From NCBI GenBank assembly GCA_028456385.1, contig JALNQF010000103.1:100200-164199 (forward strand): a stretch of 64,000 nucleotides of DNA, given 5' to 3'. Under the pieces are notes generated by a model. That model saw nothing but the letters and a program-made list of their open reading frames with translations. It did not search any database and had not been told where the DNA came from. Shown here piece by piece: positions 10,860-21,300 of the stretch. Made by a program: the position numbers and the translations under genes. Every line of letters begins with the position of its first letter. Position 1 is the stretch's first letter. Origin of the DNA: Ophiosphaerella korrae. Lineage: Eukaryota > Ascomycota > Dothideomycetes > Pleosporales > Phaeosphaeriaceae.

Positions 10860-12060
10860 TACTATAATATATAAGCTATACTATACGCTATATTTTTGCG
10901 TAGAATATATATCCTTGTTGTTAATTTTATCGCCCTTACTATAGCTACAGCCTAATTTGTTTTACTAGTTTTAGAAACTAGCGTTAGTCTTTAGGCGCGC
11001 GTCCTTATTTTTGTTGTCGTTATTAGTCTTTTTATTAGTAATACCTTTTAGTTATAGAGGTAGTTATTGCTGTTACTATCTTAGTTAGGTTTTAGGTAGG
11101 TTTGCCCGTAATATCTAGAATATTACTAAGCCTAGTTAATTCTTTATAAGGAAACTTGTTTCGTTAAAGGGTTATCCTATATAGTTTAATTATCTAGTTA
11201 GTATAGATAATACCTATTTTATCTTTCTTGTATAAGAGCTTTGTATTCCTAGGCTCTATAGAGGTAGTCTTAGTTCTATCTTTACCTATAGTGCTAGTAT
11301 CTAGTTTAAGGTCTTAGCTTCCTATAATTACTCTGTGCGTATTATTACGGTGTAGTGCTATTATTCTACGCCGCTTTTTACTTAGTATAATACCTATACT
11401 AACTATATCTATTATATAGATCCTACTACGTCGTTTAGAGTTCTTAGAGAGTCTAATTATATAGGTACACCTTTTATTTATAATACTTAGTATCTTATTT
11501 TAGTAAAAGATAATAGTATTCCTGTAGTATATTTACCTATATCGCTAGAGTTTCGTAGGGGCAAGATTTATTTAGATTAGACGTTTTATAGTCGTAGTGC
11601 TAGCGCTAATTATAGAGATACGCGACTATTTAATATTTAGGTTAATTTTAACTAGTGTTTAGCGTTAGACAAAGAATTAATAGTAGAGAAGGCTGTTAAT
11701 TCTAATAGTATTCGGCGTTTTAGGTTTTATTTTTTTATTATTATTTACGTTAGTTATTTTAGTTTAGAGCGCGATGCGTACTGTTATCCTTTAGTGCAGG
11801 ATATACAGCTTAGTAGTAATAATAAAGGTAGTCTAGCTAGTAAGGTAAAGGTAGGGACTAAGAGGCCTTAACCTATTTCGTCTTTTTTAGCTATATCTAA
11901 AGCTAAGACTGTTATTTTACTAGAGTTTTAGAGGTAAGCTTAGAAATTTCTAGCTATTAAGGTTAGGAAAGTTTCTGCGCGTTTTTATTAGCGCGATATA
12001 CTTAATAATAGTCCTTAATTATATAATATTCTATTTCTATCTAAATTTACTATCCTCCTC
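10860..12060 (+). pseudogene. T1 plus-strand open stretch, unknown
   Basis: One plus-strand frame stays open for about 400 codons with roughly a dozen stops, mostly TAG at places suiting Trp (for example FNI-stop-VNFN). That is far fewer stops than surrounding frames. Readable pieces include IDPTTSFRVLRESNYIGT near 11430, VVYLPISLEFRRGKIYLD near 11550 and ISKAKTVILLEF near 11895. The upstream part is rich in Leu, Phe and Tyr. The family is not recognised. A minus-strand frame rich in Gln-type stops also exists over part of this interval, so the strand is not certain. Confidence 0.35.
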
Positions 12061-12380
12061 TACGTCTTCTATAATTTGTTCTAGTAGTAATAAGGTTACT
12101 AACTCTACTAACTTTTCTCTCTAGTCTCTAATAAAAAGTAGGGTTACAATTTTAACTATATCTACGTTTCCTTAGATCTAACTTACGTCTACCCCTAGGT
12201 ATTCTTAGAGATCTATATTACTAAGATAGATATAAGGCTTTACTTATACTTATATCCTCTTTTTAGGTTTGTACTTATCTATAATAGAGAAGTCCTATTA
12301 ATACCCTAGTAATTGTTTGTAATAGCAAAATATATCGCTATTACTAAGTAGAACGTTATCTATAATAAGGTACTTGTAGT
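12030..12380 (-). pseudogene. T1 minus-strand coding-like fragment
   Basis: A minus-strand frame reads DSLVINSNYKYLIIDN, then an acidic-hydrophobic end (IVKIVTLLFIRD and LLLLEQIIEDVEED), with stops at plausible Gln positions. It may be the downstream exon of the stretch at 12660-13565 on the same strand. Between them lie about 280 bases with a 12-bp palindrome (ACTTACGTAAGT at 12581-12592) and no clear frame. The product is unknown. Confidence 0.35.
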
Positions 12381-12659
12381 TAGAGTTAATTACTAAAGAG
12401 TCCTAATTTCTAGCTATATATCTGTGTTTTCTATATAAGCGTGCCTAGGTTGTTTTATATAGTCGCGTTTCGCCTTATAAGTAAAGTGTTTTTAGTTACA
12501 AAGGTTCTATAATTAGATAGTTAGTAGAGCGCTCTAAGTAGGGAGCGAGGTAGTACGAGAGTAAGGTAAGTATTAAGTTTACTTACGTAAGTAAGCATTA
12601 TATTTACCCCCTATAAGAGATATATTCCTACACTCTTAAGCGTAAGAGGGGAGGAGGCC

Positions 12660-13565
12660 CTATAGAGTAAGGAGAAGACCCCCTATATAATAAGTATAAG
12701 AGTAAGGACTTACTTTTGTATAGGTTTTGTTAGACCTATCTTAGGAGTAGTTTAGGTATTTCTACCTATTCTCCGCGTTTATAAAGTAGTTTGTAATCTA
12801 GGATTACTTCTTTGTATATATCCTAGTAGTATACCTAGATATTGTTGTAGTAGAGGATAAGATTACGAGGTTTTTTAGCTTAGAAACTAGCGAGGAAGTT
12901 GTCTTTGTTTTCTTCTATAACTACTACTTTCTAGAACGCGTCTTTTACTTCGTCGCGTCTAACGTCTCCTATTATACTACCTACATAGGTAGCTCTTTTT
13001 TTTTTATAGTATTTTACTACTACTTTTTCGTTTTTTATTTACTAGATGTTTAGATAGAATCTATAAATATTAAAGAATCTTAGAGATTTAATATTCTATT
13101 TAGTCTTCTATTTACTAACAATATAAAAATATAGAGTACTATCTTTATAGAGCTCTCGTGCTGCGTAGAATTCGTAGAAGTTCTACTTTTTAACTCTAGT
13201 AAGGAAATCCTCGTTTATTAGGGTGTACTTTAAGAACGTTAAGAATACGCTCTATATAGCTAGTTAGAAAGGTATATTTTTATCGCGTAGGATAACCTCC
13301 TAGTTAGGTTTACTTATACCCTCGCTAGGTGCAGGAGTTACTTAGTCTTCGTGTAAGCTACTAATAATAATCAGTCCTTTAGATACTTAAGAGCTAATAA
13401 ATAGAGGGGATTTAGGGGCTTGTACATATTACTAGCTACTATCTAGTACTTAAACTTTACTAATTGATAACTATATAAAGCAGTTAGAGAGGTTTATAGT
13501 AGGGAAGTCTATTATAATTATGTAGTAATTAGTTAATTTTTGTAACTAAGTTTAGTAAGGTGCGT
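12660..13565 (-). pseudogene. T1 minus-strand open stretch, unknown
   Basis: Starting just inside the right end of T1, one minus-strand frame is readable for about 300 codons with sparse TAA/TAG. Pieces include IIIIDFPTINLSNCFI, EVILRDKNIPF, FLTFLKYTLINEDFLTRV, NFYEFYAARELYKDSTLY and RRDEVKDAF. The position beside a terminus and the length suit a transposase, but I see no catalytic triad or dimerisation motif that would name it. The lower density of stop codons agrees with the weaker RIP in T1. Confidence 0.42.
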
Positions 13566-13633
13566 ACTAAGAGATAATTAAATCGTGTTTAGCCCTTATT
13601 TGATCGGACACTATAGTAGCCTAAATAATATTA

Positions 13634-14950
13634 CTTTCTTGCTTTTAGTAAAGTACTTGTTTTCTTTTTTTATATTATACTATTTCTTATTATAAGACTA
13701 GGTATACTAGAGACTTACTCTTACTACTTTTTATATTTTAGCCTATTAATTAAGGCGTCTTATAACTTACTACCTAAGTACTAGGACTTTTTTATGTACG
13801 TTCTATTAAGAGTCTAGTTACTTTAGCTAATATTTATTAGGAACGCTATTAAATCCTTTAGGATCTATACTAAACACTACGTATATAGGGCTTTAGCTAT
13901 ATACTAAATACTTCTTTAAATTATAAGTATACTCTGCGTATAAGAGTAATAATACCTAGTTATCTTACTAGTAATTTATATAGATCCTTAAGTACGTTTC
14001 TAATTCCTAGTTCTACTTTTTAGTCTACCTATCTATCTATAAGTAAAAAGCTATACTTAATTAATAATTAATTTTAAAGTAATAGTATATATTAGACTAG
14101 AATTAGCTTGTAAAGATAGACCCTCTATCTAATAGTAGGGTGTCTAGGAGACCTTACTTTAAAAAGTATTAATTTATTAATAAATTAGCTACCCCTTATA
14201 CTATAATTATCTTACTTATAGAGAGGTATTAGACGTACTTTGTAAACTAGTCTATAAGCACTAGAATTAAGTTAAACTTATTCCTTTTTATATCTCTTAA
14301 GACTAGTAAGTCTATTACAAAGTCTAATAAAAAGTAACGCTATACTATTATAGGTACTAGTAGTAGTACTAGTATTTTCTAGGGTTTATACCTTTAAATC
14401 TTATTTAATTAATATATAAGATATCTCTTAATATAGTTATAAATATCTAGGAGAAGATATAGCTAATAATACTTGCGCTTTAGTAAGTCTATAGTCTTAT
14501 TAGTCTTATAGTAGCTACCTATTAGGTTATTATAGTTTTTTTATAGGATATTTTAGTAGAAAGCTCTATTATTAGAAATCTATACTTTCTTACTCTTATG
14601 TAAGATACTACTAGGGTTAAACTCCTAGTTATAGTTACTCTTCTTTACTCTACTTACTCCTTAGAGGCTCTCTACTATATATATAGGATAGGCTATATTT
14701 TTTTCTTATACTTAATAGATAAACTCTATAAGGCGTTCTAGAATTTCTAAAGTATAAGCGTCTTTATCTTACGTTACTTTACGTGTAAGACTATTTAGAG
14801 ATAAAATACTATATATTATAGCTCTTATAAGCTCCTTTATAACTTTATAGGTTTACTTAGCTTTAGATATAATACTTCTTACCTTATTGCTATTAATAGT
14901 AGTAGAGGGAGGTGTGCCTAATAGTAACGTATTACTAGGTTCTAATATCT
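13634..14950 (-). pseudogene. B integrase
   Basis: The catalytic core begins on the minus strand with FLLDFVIDL and continues to KFNLILVLID, about 14220-14330, matching the first-Asp region of Ty3/gypsy integrases. The second half carries an LSTAFHPQTDRQTE-like segment near 14060, followed by NQELETYLR and a YNKK-type tail about 13680. An HHCC zinc domain is expected upstream (about 14600-14900) but is badly damaged. The frame ends at the T1 insertion and resumes at 10504. Integrase inserts the cDNA into the host genome. Confidence 0.82.
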
Positions 14951-15099
14951 AGTTAGAGAATTCTATTTTAAGTATATTAGCCTTTTTAGAGGTTTAATAG
15001 GTCTCTATAGAGTCCCTCTTAGAGTAGTCTCGTCTTAATACTTCTTAAAAATAGGTATTTAAAGCTCTAGACTTCTAGATAGCCTAGATCTAAAGCTTT

Positions 15100-16900
15100 T
15101 AGTATAGCGTTAGTAATATTACGTTACATAACGCTTACTACTCTCTAATAAGAATACCTTTTGTATAGTTAGGCTGCCTTAAAGGCCTATCTACTAGGTT
15201 CTCTTATCTTAGTTTATATTTAACCTTAAAATTAAACCTCGTAAGCTCTTTTACCTAGTAGGCTTACTTAGGAGAGAGTTCTTTAGTACTTATAAAGTAC
15301 TATAGATTATTATAATTAGAGAGTACTTAGATCGTTAATAGAGTATATTTAAGATAGTATTACTATATTTTAAATGTTTTAACTATAGCACTTAACTCCT
15401 TATTATACGTATACTATCTTAAGAAAGGTCTTAAGAACTTCTTACTCTAAAATACTACTAGTTTCTAATAGTAATTAGTTACTAACTCTACTATATAAGG
15501 CTAGAGAAAGATTACTACTATAGTAAACTCTAATACGTCTATTATAACTATTAAGTCTTTTACTAGGTTAAAGTGCTGTAAGACTAGAGAGTCTAAAAAT
15601 TTCTCCTTTAATTAAAAGAACGCTAATTAAACGTTATTAGGCTAACTCTATAGTTTATACTAGTAGGTAAAGCCTTTCTTTATTTTTTTACGTTTTACTT
15701 TAATTAGCTTACCTTTAGAACTCTACTAGGTTAGTAGTAGAGCCTATATAGTAGTTATATAGTCTACTAGAGGTTTAACTATTTTAGAGTATTTATATAT
15801 AAACCTCTTATAGAAGTTAGTAAACCTAAGAAAGACCTAAATATCTTTATAGCTCTCTAGTTCTAGCTACTCTTTAATAGTTTTTACTCTTACTAAGTCT
15901 ATTACTACTCTCTCTAGAGTAATAATATAGCCTAGGAACTTAACTAATTTAGTATTAAAGGTATATTTACTCGCTTTATAGTAGAGTCCCTATTTAACAA
16001 GTCTATCTAGTACTTCTTTAACGTAAGTAATATAATCCTCTTTATTTTTAAAGTATATAAGGATATTATCTAAGTAGATAACGTAGATATAGTCTACTAG
16101 CTCTCTAAGAGTGTAGTAGATATAGGACTAAAAGGTTATAAGTGTATTTACTAAACTAAATAGTATAATAAGATATTTAAAATAACTATATCTTGTTTTA
16201 AACGCTATCTTCTACTTATTACCTTTCCTAATACGTAGCCTATAATAGGCGTTACAAAGGTTAAGCTTTAAGAAGATTTTTACCTTTAATAGTTAATCTA
16301 ATATCTTACTAATAAGAGAGATTAGGTATCTATCTTTAATTGTAATCTTATTTAGGCCTCTATAGTCTACGTAGAGATAAAGAGTACTATCTAACTTTAG
16401 GATAAAGAAAATTAGAGTACTTACTAGAGATTTACTTAAGTAGATCTATCCCTTCTCTTACGCTATATTAAGGTATTCCTAAAGGATATCTAGTTCTTAG
16501 CGAGATAGGTTATATATTAGGATATTTAGGATCTTCTTACTTTCTTTAATTTCTATAGTGTAATTATATTCTCTATAAAGAGTAAGTATCTTTATCTAAT
16601 TCTTACTAAATATATACTACTTATAGTATAGCTCTTTTAGAATATATATTATTTCTTCTTTATTAAACGCGTTATCTACGTACTAGTAGCCCTTTAGGCT
16701 ATTATTAGAAGGAGTCTAGGCCTCCTTTATTAGTAGTTTTAACTATTTAGGATCTTTGTAATATATACTTACTACTACCCTTTATATTATCTCTTCTAGT
16801 AGCTATAATAGTAATAGTATGTCTTTAATATAATATCTTATATAATTAATAATCTTGTTTATAGTATTCTTTAGCTAGAGTAGACTTTACTTATAGTACT
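15100..16900 (-). pseudogene. B reverse transcriptase and RNase H
   Basis: The minus strand reads a full RT with KTRYGYFKYLIILFSLVN-like fingers, the catalytic box YLDN (16065-16076, normally YLDD) and FLGYIIT, VFLRFTNFYRRFI and KPL further on (about 15790-16050). RNase H follows, with a D-A-S-E-F-like motif near 15530. The Asp to Asn change in the catalytic box is a RIP-type transition that would inactivate the polymerase. Confidence 0.88.
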
Positions 16901-17249
16901 AAGTAGTATCTATAATAGTATCTCTACTAGGTCCCTTCTATATTAATAGTCTACTAGGCTCTTCTAATAGTAGCCTAGTAGTAGACTAATAAATATCCTA
17001 AGTAACTACATCTCTTAGTTCTTTATTTAGTACTATATAGACGAGCCTATTAGGATAGAAGATATATACTTATTCTCCTAGCGTAATATTGTTAAATAGC
17101 TCTTAAGTACTTATTAGGGTAATTTTTTTATCTTTTAACTCTTTTAGCTACTATTAGAAAGTGCCTAATAGAAATCTAATCTATAGGTTAGCCTCTCTTA
17201 GCTATAAGTACTCTAGAATAAAGTTATAACTACTAAAGATTACTTCTAA

Positions 17250-17560
17250 AAAGCGTTAAGAACTAATATTATACCTAATTCTTTTATTATCTTTATATAT
17301 AACTATAAGATTATATACTATATAAATAGCTAGTTGTATATTATTTAAAAATATAGTTATAGAGATACTCTTTATCTTTATATTTAGGTATACTAAGAGT
17401 TTAGCGCTTTCTTTATTAATTAGGTTTACCTCTACGCCTAAATTATAAAGGGCCTAAAACACTACTAGGGTTTCCCTAGAGGTAAGTATAACTATATTAA
17501 CTATAATCTTTAAATATTCTCTTTTTATTTCTTGCCCTAATTGCTAGTAAGAAAGGTTAG
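17250..17560 (-). pseudogene. B retropepsin-type protease
   Basis: The active site D-S-G-A-E appears as N-L-G-V-E at 17430-17444 on the minus strand: Asp to Asn, Ser to Leu and Ala to Val are all C-to-T or G-to-A changes. The flanking ALY and NLINKE match the usual context. This enzyme would cut the gag-pol polyprotein during particle maturation. Confidence 0.72.
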
Positions 17561-18926
17561 TAACTAAGGCTTCTCTTTTCCTAATTCTAGGTTTTTATTT
17601 TTAAATTAAGGTTTCCCTAATTTAAAATCTTTATTCTTCTAGTAGGGCTTTTAGTGTCCTTTCTAGTTACTATCTCTTTTTTCTTCTAGCTTTTTAGCTA
17701 GAGAACTAGGCTACTACTAGTCCTTTATTAGTTCGCCCTTAAGTAAAGGTTAGGACTTCTACTAAACCTATCTTTTATTAGGTACTTTATACTCTTAGGT
17801 AAGTACTAGACGTTTTCCCTTATAAAGATTTAATTAAGATTAAGTAGATTTATCTTTACTTGTATTATAGACTACTTTTAGTCTAGTTATAGTAACTATT
17901 ATTTCTATATTTTAAAGTACCCTTTTAAAATCCTCTTAAGAGCTAATATTATTTAAACTTCTATTACGTTAGAGCTTAGTTTAATACGCTTTAGGTATCT
18001 TTAACTAGATATATAAAATCTTTAGTTTATTGTTATTATTAAGCTTAATAAATATATTAGGGAGGATAGCTTCTTTCTTGCGTAGATATAGTAAGAAGGA
18101 ATTAACGCTATTACTACTACGCTATTAATAGTTCTAGAACTTAGAGTAGTTTTAAAACTTTATTAATACTAGGTCCTAGACTAGCTAGCGCTATTCTACC
18201 TTTAATCTATCCTAGGTCTAAATAACTTTATTATTAATCTTCTATTATAGTAGTTTATAATAGATATTATATTAGATTATATTTAATACCTAATAGAGTC
18301 TTGTATTAGTATCTTCTAGAGCTTAAACTAATCTAAAAGTAGTTTCTATATTTCTAGCCTAGGTTTACACCTATTATAGCGTAAGTTATTACTTTTTAAA
18401 GCTTAACTTAGGTCTTAGTAGTACTTTATTAAGTATACTTATAAGTTTACCTATATTATTATAGGCTACTCTAGGGTAGCCTATAGTAGTTCTACTACTA
18501 CTAGTACCTAGTAGTATATATAATACTATATTAACTTAGTCCTCTAACTTTATAATTACTTTAAGTAAGGAACTATTACTTTATACTTTAAATAAAGCGT
18601 TTATTAATTTTTAAACAAACTACTATAGAGTTTCTTCTATTAGCTCTAATAAAGCCCTTCCTAAGAGAGTAGTATTACTCCTTATTTTCTTTAGAAGGGG
18701 TATAGGGTCTATTATTTACTCTAGGGCGTTCCCCTAGAGTAGTAAGGGCTTATTATCTAATAAGCTATTTATAACTACGTTACTAGCTACTATATCTTAA
18801 AGAGATAGCAAGTTAGTCTTAGAGAGGCTTTACTAGGCTAACTAGCTACTACGTATAACTCTTTAATTAGTTATAATAAATTTAATCTAATAACTACCTC
18901 TTAGTTAGAGTAAGAAAGATTCGAAT
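17561..18926 (-). pseudogene. B gag region and leader
   Basis: About 1.3 kb on the minus strand between the 5' LTR and the protease, where gag belongs by position. Coding is plausible from the pattern of stops, but I could not read an undamaged CCHC knuckle. Start and end are therefore positional. The first 50-100 bases next to 18927 should hold the leader and primer binding site. Confidence 0.45.
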
Positions 18927-19159
18927 TATAAAGAGTATTTAGTAAGAGTTAGATATAATAGAATAATAGGTATATTAATAAAGTAAGATAAATCCTTAAG
19001 AGATTTATAGGCTTACAAAGGTATTTATATATCTAAGGAGCGTACGTAATCTTAAGTAACTCTAAAGGTAATCTTAGGAGTGCCTAAAGAGCTTAAAGGG
19101 AGGTTTAAAGGGAGAGGCTTAAAGAGAGGTTTTAGGTAGGGGGAAAAGTACTTATAATA
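18927..19159 (-). repeat. B 5' LTR
   Basis: This is the 233-bp partner of 8018-8250, followed by the target duplication AGTAA at 19160-19164. The two LTRs differ mainly by transitions of the RIP type. On the minus strand this is the promoter-bearing LTR. Confidence 0.93.
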
Positions 19160-19164
19160 AGTAA

Positions 19165-20275
19165 AGTACCTAGAGGTAGTTATAAGTCTAATAGTACTAT
19201 ATAGGAAACAATTAAGAACTAAATTAACAACTTAATTTTAGAAAAAGAAGATATAAAGATAGTAATCGACGCCTTAGAAACGTAGAATAAAGAGCTGTAA
19301 GACTACGCAAAGTAAAATAAGGTATAGATTAAAGCTATTATTAAAGGTTAGAATTAGATAGAATTAATTACCTAGAGATTAGAGATAAGTACAATAAAGA
19401 AACTACTAAAGATACTTATCTTTAAGAAGTTTAATAAAATAAAAGAGAAACTAAGACTTTTTATTATATTAGTATAGCTCTAGATAGATATACAAGTACT
19501 ATACTTTAATATAGAAGAAAAGAAAGTAATATATATTAGACTATACCTTAAAGAAGATATAATAAGATAGTATAAACCTTACTAGATAGATTATACAATA
19601 TACTCTCTAATAACCTAGAAGGACAAGACTAGAGCTATCTTTAGAAGTTATAAATACTTTACTAAACAAATAAGAGTAGTATTTAAGGATATAGACGTTA
19701 CCTAATAAGCTAAAGAGTAGCTAGAAAAGCTTATACAAAGTTAGAGTATTCCTAAGTAGGTATTATAATTTAAATAACTATCTTAGAATATAGAATAGAA
19801 TAAGTTAGCCTTAATATTACAATTTAAACAAGGACTAAATTCTAAGATTTAATACAAAATAATCTATATAGAAAAACTACAAATACTAGAAGCCCTAAAG
19901 TAATAAGTAATACAAATTAACGATAATCTCTAAGAATAGAAGAAGAACAAATATAGAGGTTATACCTAGAATTAGGAAAGGGGAGACCTAATAATCTTTA
20001 ACGCAAATAAAGACAAGAAAAAGAAGAAGAATAAAGACTTTATATACTTTAACTATAGTAAGAGAAGCTACTACGTAAAAGATTACTAATTATAAAAGAA
20101 GAAGGATATAGTATACTATAAATATAAGAAACCTAGATACTTTGTAAAAGATTGTAGAAGTAAAGACCTAAAGAAAGAAACCTAGTTAAAGATAACTAAA
20201 AAGAAGAAGGAAGTATTATAAGTATAGGCTAAACCTTAGGAGAAAGTAGCTAGCAGTAAAGAAGTATAATATATA
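19165..20275 (+). pseudogene. A2 gag with two CCHC zinc knuckles
   Basis: This is a gag capsid-nucleocapsid protein, continuing from the leader cut at 8012. The A2 and A3 copies share a typical capsid part (KFNKIKE, FRDID, IYIEKP, LEALKQQ) with regularly placed lost Gln codons. Two consecutive knuckles follow: the first at about 20045-20086 (Y-x2-Y-x4-Y-x4-Y) and the second at about 20114-20155, which keeps its last Cys as TGT. Linkers between them are Lys-rich. The start codon was not identified; the N-terminus was moved away by the insertion of B. Confidence 0.88.
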
Positions 20276-21300
20276 ATACTTAACTAGACCTTTTATTATA
20301 ATAACAACTACTATATATACCTTTCTAGTAAGTAGGAAGTAGTATAGTTTCTATAGAAATAGAGATATAGAGTAGCTATAATAAAAGAAAATAGAATAAA
20401 AGCTTAGCTAAAAGAAATAGCTTAAGTAATAGACCTACTAATAGAAGACTTAGAAGGAGAAGAGCCTCTAGTACTATTAATCTAGGCTAAAGGACTAGCA
20501 CTAGATAAAGAGACTACTATAACTACTTCTAAAGGACTATAAAGAAGTAAGAAGTAAGTTAGTATAAGAGGTATAGAATACGCCTAGCTAACGATATATA
20601 GCTATAATAGCTATATAATAATAGATATAGAGGAATAAAATAAAGAATAGAGATTTGTTTAAATATACTTAATAGTTATAAGTATAGAGGAAGCGTATAA
20701 AAACTAGAAAGAACGCAATCTTAAAGAAACTAAGTTTATACTATTTTAAGAATAAATAAAGTAATATATAGTTATAGTAAGAAGAATACTTATATAAATA
20801 GAATAAGAATACTTTATAAAAAGAACGCGATAGATTAATAAAGCCTATACACTAAGAGTACTAATAGTATACTATGTCCTAATAATAGAGACGCCTAGAA
20901 AAAGTAAATACTAGGAAGGAGACGATAAAATAATAGATCTAGAATATCTAGTATATTTCGAAGCATTATAGATATTATACCTAGATAAGAATTATATTAT
21001 ATATAGAAACCCTAAAGTAAATAATAATACGTAGCCTATAAGGAGAAAAAGCTATAATTATACAAGATTAATTCTAGTAGAGGATATCTAAGGATAGGAA
21101 ATAATCTTAGAAGATAGATACTTAGTAGTAAGACCTAGACGTAGACTATCTAAAAAATATATCTAAGGAGGACCCTAGTATAAATATATAAACAATAAAT
21201 GTCTAAAGTACAAAGAATACAAACTTAAAGTAAGGCTATAGCTCTAGAAAATAGACAATTTATAAAAACGCCTAAATAAAAAAAGTTAGAAGGCGTAAGA
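20276..21300 (+). pseudogene. A2 long spacer domain between gag and protease
   Basis: About 340 codons in frame separate the zinc knuckles from the protease. This is far longer than the few tens of residues usual in Ty3/gypsy elements. The segment is readable in A2 and A3 and, on the minus strand, in A4 and A5. It has recurring pieces such as RGIEYAQLTIY, EEAYKNQKERNLKE, KAYTLRVLIVYY and RRRLSKKYIQGGPQY. It looks globular, with charged and aromatic residues spread evenly. I recognise no domain. Confidence 0.65.

Larger units (their letters stand above)
10513..13625. mobile_element. T1, probable TIR DNA transposon inserted in B pol
   Basis: The integrase-to-chromodomain frame of B is broken by 3113 bases flanked by the 8-bp duplication TAATATTA (10505-10512 and 13626-13633). 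The ends are imperfect inverted repeats: the left starts CTACTATAG and contains AGTGTCC; the right, reverse-complemented, reads CTACTATAG-TGTCCGATCA after six extra bases (TTTAGG). An 8-bp duplication and a T/CAGTGTCC-like end would suit the hAT superfamily, but no transposase motif was recognised. T1 keeps many more CpA and TpG than its surroundings, so it is younger or escaped much of the mutation. Two convergent coding-like stretches fill it. Confidence 0.6.
8018..19159 (-). mobile_element. B, Ty3/gypsy chromovirus nested in A2
   Basis: Two 233-bp LTRs (8018-8250 and 18927-19159), TA...TA termini and a perfect 5-bp duplication AGTAA define the element. Its genes are on the minus strand, so the left LTR is the 3' one; a purine tract abuts it on that strand. 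Order on the minus strand is gag, PR, RT, RNase H, IN and chromodomain. Pol is interrupted by T1 (10513-13625) between IN and chromodomain. About 1.8 kb between the chromodomain and the 3' LTR holds an antisense gene. B belongs to a different lineage from A: its RT is clearly distinct and it lacks the gag-PR spacer seen in A. Confidence 0.92.
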
